From: Sphaerochaeta sp.
Lineage (GTDB): Bacteria; Spirochaetota; Spirochaetia; Sphaerochaetales; Sphaerochaetaceae
NCBI GenBank assembly: GCA_023228445.1
Contig: JALOBD010000149.1
Coordinates: 1 to 5,283 of the forward strand
Length of the DNA stretch: 5,283 nt
Direction: 5' to 3'
The stretch's first letter is position 1; every line of letters begins with the position of its first letter. A program made the translations under genes and the position numbers. Of the stretch, positions 1-5,283 are shown one piece after another. The notes below the pieces were generated by a model. That model was not told where the DNA came from. It was given only the letters and a program-made list of their open reading frames with translations, and searched no databases.

Positions 1-100
1 TCCACGGGTCTTTGTCGGTGGTACCGTAGAGGTAGTAGGTGGCGGTATTTCGGTCGCAGAGGACGAACGGGTCACGCATCTGGATCTCATTGAGGTGCAC
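1..100 (-). CDS. Glycoside hydrolase family 43 protein, N-terminal fragment (runs off the window)
   Basis: Reading leftward from GTG at 100-98 gives 33 codons before the window edge. The peptide contains M-R-D-P-F-V-L (residues 8-14) followed by T-Y-Y-L-Y-G-T-T-D (residues 21-29). That arrangement is typical of the first blade of family 43 five-bladed beta-propeller glycosidases such as beta-xylosidases and arabinofuranosidases. In that family the Asp of the R-D-P motif is the catalytic general base, here Asp10. There is no signal peptide before the motif, so a cytoplasmic enzyme acting on imported oligosaccharides is likely. The GTG start is chosen because AAAGGAGG lies five bases upstream. 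The only other candidate, an in-frame ATG at 79-77, has no such site and would cut into the conserved motif. The fragment is too short to give the substrate. The family call rests on motif recognition and is fairly secure. Confidence 0.82.
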   Translation of the reverse strand, partial: MHLNEIQMRDPFVLCDRNTATYYLYGTTDKDPW

Positions 101-105
101 AGGGG

Positions 106-113
106 CCTCCTTT
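106..113 (-). promoter_or_regulatory. Shine-Dalgarno sequence of the GH43 gene
   Basis: On the minus strand these bases read AAAGGAGG, followed by five bases (CCCCT) and then GTG at 100. This near-perfect anti-16S complement at normal spacing fixes the GTG as the start and confirms that the short fragment is a real gene. Confidence 0.85.
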
Positions 114-128
114 GGCGGTGATGGTATC

Positions 129-157
129 GAGAGCCAGTATAGCCGAGAGGAGAGCCA
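129..157. repeat. Pair of GAGAGCCA direct repeats 21 bases apart
   Basis: GAGAGCCA occurs exactly at 129-136 and again at 150-157 on the plus strand, a centre-to-centre distance of 21 bases, close to two helical turns. The pair brackets the candidate -10 box of the GH43 gene, as direct-repeat operators of some sugar regulators do. An 8-base match in about 100 bases can arise by chance, so a regulatory role is only a suggestion. Confidence 0.3.
136..141 (-). promoter_or_regulatory. Candidate -10 box for the GH43 gene
   Basis: The minus strand reads TATACT here, five of six matches to TATAAT, about 35 bases upstream of the GTG start. That would leave a leader of roughly 28 bases carrying the SD. 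The -35 at 17-base spacing (TGTTCA) is poor, matching three of six, so the promoter would be weak or activator-dependent. It sits between two copies of the direct repeat GAGAGCCA. It also belongs to a motif shared with the upstream region of the permease gene (CTCGGC next to TATACT). Confidence 0.35.
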
Positions 158-175
158 TTGAACAGAAGCCTTGTA

Positions 176-190
176 TTGGAGTGTACGCGG
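176..190 (+). promoter_or_regulatory. Shared upstream motif TTGGAGTRTACGCSG, copy before the cyclic-nucleotide-binding gene
   Basis: TTGGAGTGTACGCGG ends 15 bases before the ATG at 206. It matches 13 of 15 bases of a segment at 1887-1901 next to the start of the permease gene. The core GTGTAC is a near-palindrome (GTATAC in the other copy). It is a candidate operator or promoter-associated element. No protein in the window is an obvious DNA-binding partner. Confidence 0.3.
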
Positions 191-194
191 TAGT

Positions 195-198
195 AGGA
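195..198 (+). promoter_or_regulatory. Weak Shine-Dalgarno of the cyclic-nucleotide-binding gene
   Basis: AGGA at 195-198 lies seven bases before the ATG at 206 and is the only SD-like sequence close enough to serve it. It is much weaker than the AAAGGAGG of the neighbouring GH43 gene. The same stretch can be read as a poor -10 box (TAGGAT, 194-199), so how this gene is expressed is unclear. Confidence 0.45.
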
Positions 199-205
199 TA
201 GGCAC

Positions 206-676
206 ATGAGTGAAGTGACCATTGACAATGAATTTCTCTCCTCATACTCGATGTTCGGTGGCCTTGAGGATTGGGAACTTGATTTGGTGCAGAGCTTTCT
301 CACAAACCGCTTGTACGAGGCAGGTGCTACAATTCTGCACCAGGGGGAGCAGAACTCCTCCGTTTTCTTCATCGTCGACGGTGAGGTGGCCGTCATTCGC
401 CAGTCGGAAGCGAAGAGCGATGAGCAGCGTCAGATTGCCACGCTGAAGACGGGCGACTCGTTCGGGGAGATGGAGCTCATCGACATCAACCGATGTGCCG
501 CCACGATCGTCACGACCGTGCCGACACGGGTCATCACCCTCTCCAACGCTCACTTCTACCAGATCTCATTGACCAGTCTGCGCACCTACACGATGTTGAT
601 GCTCAACCTTGCCCGGGATATCAGCCGCAGGCTGCGCGCCGCCGATGAGCTCTTGGCGTTGATCAACGTCCATTAG
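206..676 (+). CDS. Stand-alone cyclic-nucleotide-binding-domain protein (no DNA-binding domain)
   Basis: The 156-residue product is a single cNMP-binding beta-roll of the Crp/Fnr/PKA-regulatory type. The N-terminal helices (about 9-34, with F-G-G-L at 17-20) lead into the strands E-A-G-A-T-I-L-H-Q-G-E (38-48) and V-F-F-I-V-D-G-E-V (53-61). The phosphate-binding cassette follows: F-G-E-M-E-L-I (86-92) then R-C-A-A-T-I (96-101). Glu88 is the usual ribose contact. Aligned without gaps to the PKA-type cassette, Cys97 falls where the phosphate-contacting Arg normally sits and the Arg is one place earlier, so nucleotide binding is plausible but not assured. The rest is the long C-helix (about 123-150). 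No helix-turn-helix, kinase, channel or cyclase domain follows, unlike full Crp/Fnr regulators of 200 or more residues. It is probably a cytosolic sensor acting through a partner. It is transcribed away from the GH43 gene, and its last 14 bases overlap the end of the permease gene tail to tail. Confidence 0.88.
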   Translation: MSEVTIDNEFLSSYSMFGGLEDWELDLVQSFLTNRLYEAGATILHQGEQNSSVFFIVDGEVAVIRQSEAKSDEQRQIATLKTGDSFGEMELIDINRCAATIVTTVPTRVITLSNAHFYQISLTSLRTYTMLMLNLARDISRRLRAADELLALINVH

Positions 677-1883
677 CGCGCTTCATGCGCCAGAGGAAGA
701 AGACCATTAGACTCGGGAAGAGGGTTCCCACCAGCATGCCGCTGCGCAGTGCCATTTCACTTGCTGTGAGGTGGCCCAACCACGGGGCGACCCTGACCAG
801 CGTCGGAGCGAGGTCGGCCGTCACTCCGATGAGCCACGGGCCCACCGCCGCACCGACATTTCCCCCGGCGGCCAAGAGGGCGAAGAGCGAGGCACCGGCG
901 AGCGGGAAGTGGTTGGCTGCATTGACCACTGAGCCGGGCCAGAGCAAGCCGCTGCCCAGACCGCAGAGCACGCACGCGGCGAGGCTGACCATCGGTGATG
1001 GGCTGAGGGCTGCCACCAGGTAGCAGACGACACAGAGCAGTGCACCGGCGGTCATCGCCCCGAGCAAGGGGAACTTGCCCTTCCAAGCACCGAAGATGGC
1101 CCGTGCGGTACCCAACAGCAGCGCAAAGAGACAGAGGCCCACCAGGTCTCCGACCTCCTTGGAGAGACCGAGCGTCGATTCGGCGAAGGTGCTCGTCCAC
1201 TGCGACATCGAGACCTCTGTCGCCCCGCCCACGGCGATGCCGAGGATGACGAGAATGAAGTAGCGCGAACTGACCAGCTGCGTGAGGCGGGTGCGCTTCT
1301 CCTCGCTGACTTGGGGGGCAAACGGGACACGCATGAAGTTGAAGAAGTTGAAGAGCGGCAAGATAGACCAGATGAGGATGATGGCCGGCCAATTCGCCCT
1401 GCCCAACACCTTGATGAGGATGGTGGTGATGACGACGGTGACGATGAGGCCCCAAGCGTAGAAGGAGTGGAGCAGGCTCGTGGCACTCTCCTTGGCGTCT
1501 CCGGGAATGTTGAGGATGATGATATTGAGCAAGAGCTCGAAGAGACCGGCACCAACGGAGTAGATGACGGTGGCGACCATCAAGCCGACGTAGGGGTTGA
1601 AAGAGAAGAGTTGGCGGGAGAAGGCGAGCAACAAGAAGCCGAGGAAGACCATGAAGTGGGCCAGGGTCACGAAGGGACGGGCACCGTGACGGTCGGTGGG
1701 CTTGGAGAAGGAGAGGCTGGTGATGATCTGGGTGAAGAAGTTGAGCAAGGTCAACCGGCCCACTTGTTCGAAGGTGATACCGAACTCCGCCATGAAGGTC
1801 ACATACAGCAGCGGCGAGAGGTTGCAGGCAACCGCCATGATGAAACTACCAAGGTAACAGGCACTGATTGTCTTTTTATACAT
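663..1883 (-). CDS. Major facilitator superfamily permease, probably sugar-type, 12 membrane helices
   Basis: The 406-residue product is almost entirely hydrophobic, with about twelve predicted membrane helices. They lie roughly at residues 8-30, 44-60, 71-90, 97-125, 138-160, 167-186, 206-230, 245-267, 270-295, 300-322, 330-355 and 380-400. After helix 2 comes D-R-H-G-A-R (64-69), the conserved part of MFS motif A. Helix 10 carries G-L-G-S-G-L-L-W-P-G, and helix 11 carries A-A-G-G-N-V-G-A-A-V-G-P-W. These glycine-rich signatures are familiar from FucP-like and related sugar permeases, but the substrate cannot be read from them. A charged loop between helices 6 and 7 (S-E-E-K-R-T-R) fits the cytoplasmic centre. 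It is an inner-membrane secondary transporter and appears intact and full length. ATG at 1883 is the only sensible start: the next Met (16) lies inside helix 1, and an in-frame TAG lies 12 codons upstream with no start codon between. No SD precedes it. It follows the ATPase gene by 36 bases on the same strand. Confidence 0.9.
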   Translation of the reverse strand: MYKKTISACYLGSFIMAVACNLSPLLYVTFMAEFGITFEQVGRLTLLNFFTQIITSLSFSKPTDRHGARPFVTLAHFMVFLGFLLLAFSRQLFSFNPYVGLMVATVIYSVGAGLFELLLNIIILNIPGDAKESATSLLHSFYAWGLIVTVVITTILIKVLGRANWPAIILIWSILPLFNFFNFMRVPFAPQVSEEKRTRLTQLVSSRYFILVILGIAVGGATEVSMSQWTSTFAESTLGLSKEVGDLVGLCLFALLLGTARAIFGAWKGKFPLLGAMTAGALLCVVCYLVAALSPSPMVSLAACVLCGLGSGLLWPGSVVNAANHFPLAGASLFALLAAGGNVGAAVGPWLIGVTADLAPTLVRVAPWLGHLTASEMALRSGMLVGTLFPSLMVFFLWRMKRANGR

Positions 1884-1886
1884 GTG

Positions 1887-1901
1887 TTGGAGTATACGCC
1901 G
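1887..1901. promoter_or_regulatory. Shared motif TTGGAGTATACGCCG, copy before the permease gene
   Basis: This segment lies 3-18 bases upstream of the permease ATG, within the 36-base gap after the ATPase gene. It matches the copy at 176-190 in 13 of 15 bases. The inner GGAGTATACGCC is an imperfect palindrome around GTATAC, a shape expected of a dimer-binding operator. On the minus strand the same bases contain TATACT (1896-1891), five of six matches to a -10 box. Its position would start transcription at or next to the ATG. The -35 at 17-base spacing (TTTCCT) is poor. Operator and promoter readings are both tentative. Confidence 0.3.
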
Positions 1902-1919
1902 AGTTTGGAGAAAAGGAAA

Positions 1920-4900
1920 CTATTGTAATGCCAACGCCTCAAGATAGCGGCGCACGATGAAGTACTCCTCGCCCTCGACAGTGAGATCACGCTCGCTCCG
2001 GGCCAGCCTTGCCAGGATTTTCTCTTCATCAAGAGGTTCTTCGTCAGTGGCATACCCCGTGTCGTTGAGCCAGGAGGTAAGCGAACTTCTTGCTCCCTCG
2101 CGCATCCCCTTGATGCTCCTCTCCTCCACGGCGGCCAAGAGATCATTTCCCGTCCTCTCCGCCTCAGAGAGGAATGTCACGATCTGTTGGTAGTACCCCA
2201 CATCACGTCGAAGGGGAAAGTCTTCGATGCTGAGATCACTGACTCTCAGCACCCGGGCTCTCCCTATTCGGGCAAGGTCTGCCACCTCACCGAGGAGCGC
2301 CAAGCGCCGTTGATAGGTACGCTCGGCCGCTGCAGCTTGGCCGGCTCGTTCAAAGCCGCGGACAAGCAAGCGGTGGAGTTCGGCGCTCTCCAGGCAGAGG
2401 TACCAGCTGTGCAGCCTGCCCACCGCTTCAAAGAGCGAGGGCCGCTCGACTCCAAGGGCCGTTGCATAGGCGCTGTAGTCATCCATCGGCTCGATGAGGA
2501 TGATCGGTTTGACCGTCGGCTCGACGAAGGGGTGGCGGGCAATGCTCGTCTGCTTGGTAATCGCCTCGAGGTCGAAGAGTACGATATCCTCTTTGACCAC
2601 CAGCTTCAACTTCTCCACCTCATCGAGCTGGGCGGTGGCGTAGAAGATCTGCCGCTCAGACGCGACGGTGGCGATCGCCTCGGCGATGGCCAGCGACCGC
2701 TCATCGTCGCTGTTGGCCATCAACTCGTCGAAGAAGAGGGGCATGCGATACGCACCGTCCTGCTCCATGAGTTCGAGAAACGCCATTCGAATGGAGAAGA
2801 GCAACTGGATGCGCGTGCCGCTGGAGAGCTCAAAGAGTTGGTATGGCTTATCGCTGAGCGTATCGTGGGCGATGAAGTTCTCCTCCCCGATGCCCAGCGT
2901 ATACCGGTTGTGGGTGATCTGCATCAGCCACGAGGAGGCACGCTTGAGTACCATCGGCTGGTAGCGGCTCTGCCGCTCCTCCTTGATCCGTTGGTAGAGA
3001 GCCTGGACGATGCGTCCCTGCACCGCCTCCCGGCGATGCGCCTCAAGCGCCTCGCGCGCCCTTCTGAGCTCATCATCGGCCCGCTCCAGCTCATCGGAGT
3101 TGCTCAGCCGGTCGTAACGCTCCTGAAGGGCACCCTGGTCCCTTCTCAGCTTCTGCAGGGCTCCACGGGCAAGGGCGATCTCCTCCAATCGCACCTTCAG
3201 GGCAGCCTCGTCTGAGCCATCGGCCAACGCCTTCTCCTCCTCAGTAAAGCCGGCAAGGCCGCGACGGACGATCGAGAGGTTCTCGCTCACCTGAGCATAC
3301 CCCTTCCACTCCCGGTACAGCTGCGTTACCCCCACCCGATCACCAAACTCAAAACCGTGATCCTTGTAGAAGGTGGCAAGCTTCTCCTTGCTCCCCGCTC
3401 GCCTCTTCTCGGTCTGTTGAAGTCGGTTCGTTCGTTCATCAAGACTCTTGGTGAGTCCTTGGACTTTGATGATGGTCCTTGAGAGCGTGCGTGCTTCGCC
3501 GATGAGCAGGCTCTCATCCGTCTGGGCAAGGGCACAATACGAGCGAAGGCGCTCTTGGGCTTCAAAGAAGGAGGTGTTGGCAGCCTCTTCTCCTCCAACG
3601 GCGATGGCCAGTGCTTCACTGCGCTCAAGCCAGGTGAGAAGCCGTTCGGAGAAGTGGAAGAACTGGGCTCCCTCCAGAAGCGGGCTCGGAGCAAGGCGGA
3701 GGTCCGATGCGGCATCCTGGAACCGGTCAAGCCACCCGTGCCACGCACCCCTGGCTTCATCGACCTCAGCCTCAGCGGCTCTGATGCGCTCATTCTTCGC
3801 CGCTTGTGCCTCCAGGCGCCCGATCTCGACGGTGATGCGCTCCAACAGCTCAGCCAAGGCCCCGAGGCTCCAATCACCGCCAAGGGTACTCTCACTCAGT
3901 CGAGCGCGCATCTGCGCAATCTCCTCCTCCAGCTCAGTGGCGCGAGGGGTGAGGACCCCTTGGCGAAGGAGGAGCAGCACGGTGAGTGCGACCACTGCCC
4001 CAATGATGGCACTGGGGGCCCAGAGCAAGGCGAGCAGCGCTGAAAGGGCGAAGAGCGGGAGCACTGCCCACCAATATCGGTCAAGCGGCGCTCTGGCAGT
4101 TCCTCCATGGCGGGCGGTGAGGGAGATGAGGTGCATCACCCGAGCCTTGGTCTGCTCCTGTTCATCAAGTCTGGCACTCACCCCTTCATCGAAGGTGCCC
4201 ATGCCTTTGCGCAGCTGCTCGGCAGCGCTGAGGCGCGTCCTCAGTGGCTCGCAGCTCTGTGCAAGGGCGGAGAGTCGGTGGACCATCTCCTTGAGCGTGA
4301 CCGCCTCAGGCGCTTCAACAACGAGCCAAGAGAGCTCACCCTCCCAGCTGGCCAGCGCTGCTTTCGCGTCGCGCCGCTTTGTCTTGGCAGCCTCCAGGGC
4401 GTTCTGCAGGGTTTGGTATGTATCGATGAGGCGCTCGATGTGCGACGAACTCTCATCATCGGAAAGGAAGCGCTCATCGACGTGCTGGCCTGCGATCTCA
4501 GCTTCAGTCTGGGTGACCGCTTCACGGGCTTCGCGCTCCTCATCAAGTGCCTCTTCGTAGCGCAGGTGCAACGACTCAAGCTCTTGTTCGGTCGACGCAT
4601 TGAAGCGGGCGATGCGCGGGTCATAGGAGGCTTTCTCCTCAGCAAGCGAAGCCTCCTCTGCAAGGCGCTCGAGGTAGATGATCGCCTGCTCGACAAGCTT
4701 CTCCTCACGCAAAAGATCGGTCTCCTCAGCCAGTTCTGCCTCGATGCGTTTGATTTCTTCAAAGAGGGAGCTGTGTGCGGCGATATCGCCCTTGAGCTGT
4801 TGGACGCGTACCCTCGCCTCGGCTTCCCGTTTGCTCTCCCCCTTGGAAGCCACGGGGAACTTGGCGATGGCCCCGCTCTTCTCCCGTGCCGCCTCAAGAT

Positions 4901-5283
4901 CGATTCCACCCTGCATCTCACTCTGGACCCGGGCAACAAAGAGCGGGTTATCGCCCACTTCGCTGAGCAGTTCATGCAGACCGAAGAAGTACGCATCACT
5001 GAGCACATCGTTGCGCCCCGGCAGCGTGGTGTGCTCGCCGCTCTCTACTCGCACCTGGAAGAGCTCTCCGTGGACACGAGAGAGGGCCCACCCCTCCTCG
5101 CCGCTCTTGACGGTCGCCTCGCTGTCCATGAGATGCCCATCAACAGTCTGGGCAAGCAGGGCCCGCATCGCCCGAATCAACGTGCTCTTGCCGATGCCGT
5201 TGGGGCCGTAGAGAATGTTCAGACCGGAGGAGAAGCCATCCAACGTGCCAAAGGGGGGTGAGGAGAAGCCGGGACTGCGCAAG
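1920..5283 (-). CDS. Large SMC/Rad50-like ATPase of the YhaN (AAA_27) type with membrane hairpin and C-terminal extension; 5' end outside the window
   Basis: At least 1120 residues are encoded. Numbering here is from the TTG at 5282, which is not a believable start: there is no room for an SD, and the first beta-strand usual before P-G-F is missing, so a few codons lie beyond the edge. Walker A is G-P-N-G-I-G-K-S-T (26-34, bases 5181-5207). Long Glu/Arg/Ala-rich coiled-coil arms run at about 150-390 and 447-770. Between them, where Rad50 has a zinc hook, are two hydrophobic helices (about 404-421 and 424-439, bases 3966-4073); no CxxC hook is seen. The second ATPase half has an ABC-type signature L-S-S-G-T-R-I-Q (819-826), Walker B M-P-L-F-F-D-E (847-853, catalytic Glu853) and D-loop N-S-D-D-E-R. 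The H-loop position reads Y-A-T-A-Q (Gln885). Residues from about 910 to 1120 form a largely helical extension I do not recognise. Bacillus YhaN, a membrane-hairpin relative of about 960 residues, is encoded beside an SbcD-like nuclease. A nuclease partner here would lie past the right edge. Confidence 0.88.
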   Translation of the reverse strand, partial: LRSPGFSSPPFGTLDGFSSGLNILYGPNGIGKSTLIRAMRALLAQTVDGHLMDSEATVKSGEEGWALSRVHGELFQVRVESGEHTTLPGRNDVLSDAYFFGLHELLSEVGDNPLFVARVQSEMQGGIDLEAAREKSGAIAKFPVASKGESKREAEARVRVQQLKGDIAAHSSLFEEIKRIEAELAEETDLLREEKLVEQAIIYLERLAEEASLAEEKASYDPRIARFNASTEQELESLHLRYEEALDEEREAREAVTQTEAEIAGQHVDERFLSDDESSSHIERLIDTYQTLQNALEAAKTKRRDAKAALASWEGELSWLVVEAPEAVTLKEMVHRLSALAQSCEPLRTRLSAAEQLRKGMGTFDEGVSARLDEQEQTKARVMHLISLTARHGGTARAPLDRYWWAVLPLFALSALLALLWAPSAIIGAVVALTVLLLLRQGVLTPRATELEEEIAQMRARLSESTLGGDWSLGALAELLERITVEIGRLEAQAAKNERIRAAEAEVDEARGAWHGWLDRFQDAASDLRLAPSPLLEGAQFFHFSERLLTWLERSEALAIAVGGEEAANTSFFEAQERLRSYCALAQTDESLLIGEARTLSRTIIKVQGLTKSLDERTNRLQQTEKRRAGSKEKLATFYKDHGFEFGDRVGVTQLYREWKGYAQVSENLSIVRRGLAGFTEEEKALADGSDEAALKVRLEEIALARGALQKLRRDQGALQERYDRLSNSDELERADDELRRAREALEAHRREAVQGRIVQALYQRIKEERQSRYQPMVLKRASSWLMQITHNRYTLGIGEENFIAHDTLSDKPYQLFELSSGTRIQLLFSIRMAFLELMEQDGAYRMPLFFDELMANSDDERSLAIAEAIATVASERQIFYATAQLDEVEKLKLVVKEDIVLFDLEAITKQTSIARHPFVEPTVKPIILIEPMDDYSAYATALGVERPSLFEAVGRLHSWYLCLESAELHRLLVRGFERAGQAAAAERTYQRRLALLGEVADLARIGRARVLRVSDLSIEDFPLRRDVGYYQQIVTFLSEAERTGNDLLAAVEERSIKGMREGARSSLTSWLNDTGYATDEEPLDEEKILARLARSERDLTVEGEEYFIVRRYLEALALQ

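Noticed and set aside
158..199. Sigma-70-like promoter for the cyclic-nucleotide-binding gene (TTGAAC at 158-163, or TTGTAT at 171-176 with TAGGAT at 194-199)
   Set aside because: No combination gives both a good -35 and a good -10. The best pair matches three and four of six bases, and it would place transcription start on the ATG although an AGGA is present.
242..553. Minus-strand open frame of 103 residues inside the cyclic-nucleotide-binding gene
   Set aside because: It lies wholly antisense to a gene with a recognisable cassette and has no SD or motif of its own.
676..692. Short GCGC...GCGC inverted repeat just after the convergent stops
   Set aside because: The stem is only four base pairs and has no T-run on either side, so it does not support a terminator call.
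1311..1928. A 205-residue plus-strand open frame rich in Asp, Glu and Gly opposite the permease gene
   Set aside because: It is the antisense shadow of a clear 12-helix permease. The acidic composition results from reading hydrophobic codons backwards. It has no domain signature.
2187..5261. Three long plus-strand open frames (about 340-385 residues each, at 2187-3215, 3448-4560 and 4107-5261) opposite the ATPase gene
   Set aside because: They overlap a minus-strand gene with intact Walker A, signature and Walker B motifs. Their peptides are low-complexity (Ser/Arg-rich or Leu/Gly/Arg-rich) with no recognisable motif. They stay open because the GC-rich third positions of the real gene leave few antisense stops.
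206..5283. Reading the cyclic-nucleotide-binding protein and the SMC-like ATPase as parts of one nucleotide-signalled defence system
   Set aside because: They are on opposite strands and separated by a permease gene. No nucleotide cyclase or CD-NTase is present, and no nuclease is in the window. The idea has no support from the sequence seen here.

Overview
The window is a protein-coding stretch of bacterial DNA. By eye it is GC-rich, somewhere in the high fifties percent, with strong G/C preference at third codon positions. That composition explains the many long open frames on the strands opposite the real genes. No RNA gene, insertion sequence, CRISPR array or origin is visible. The taxonomic hint is weak. 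A glycoside hydrolase family 43 (GH43) start, a small stand-alone cyclic-nucleotide-binding protein, a clostridial-type major facilitator superfamily (MFS) permease and a YhaN-like ATPase together would suit a carbohydrate-fermenting Sphaerochaeta-like spirochaete or a Firmicute. This is inference from gene content only.

Layout from left to right. Bases 1-100 hold the first 33 codons of a GH43 glycosidase on the minus strand. It is too short to stand out as an ORF but has a clear Shine-Dalgarno (SD) sequence. A 105-base divergent intergenic region (101-205) separates it from a plus-strand gene (206-676) for a 156-residue cyclic-nucleotide-binding-domain protein with no DNA-binding domain. That gene converges on, and overlaps by 14 bases, a minus-strand MFS permease gene (663-1883). 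Upstream of the permease on the same strand, 36 bases away, is a very long gene (1920 to beyond 5283). It encodes an SMC/Rad50-like ATPase of the YhaN type, with two membrane helices at the middle of its coiled coil and an unrecognised C-terminal extension of about 210 residues. Its true start lies outside the window.

How the genes may work together. The ATPase and permease are co-oriented and closely spaced, so they could be co-transcribed, but their functions do not obviously match. The permease also has features of its own start signal: a TATACT box just upstream and no SD. A 15-base motif, TTGGAGTRTACGCSG, occurs just upstream of both the cyclic-nucleotide-binding gene and the permease gene. 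A related AGTATA-GCCGAG lies upstream of the GH43 gene, over its best -10 candidate. If real, this would be a shared regulatory element linking sugar hydrolysis, sugar uptake and the small sensor protein. The most unusual protein-level signals are the ATPase's C-terminal extension, its Gln in place of the usual H-loop His, and the altered phosphate-binding cassette of the small sensor.
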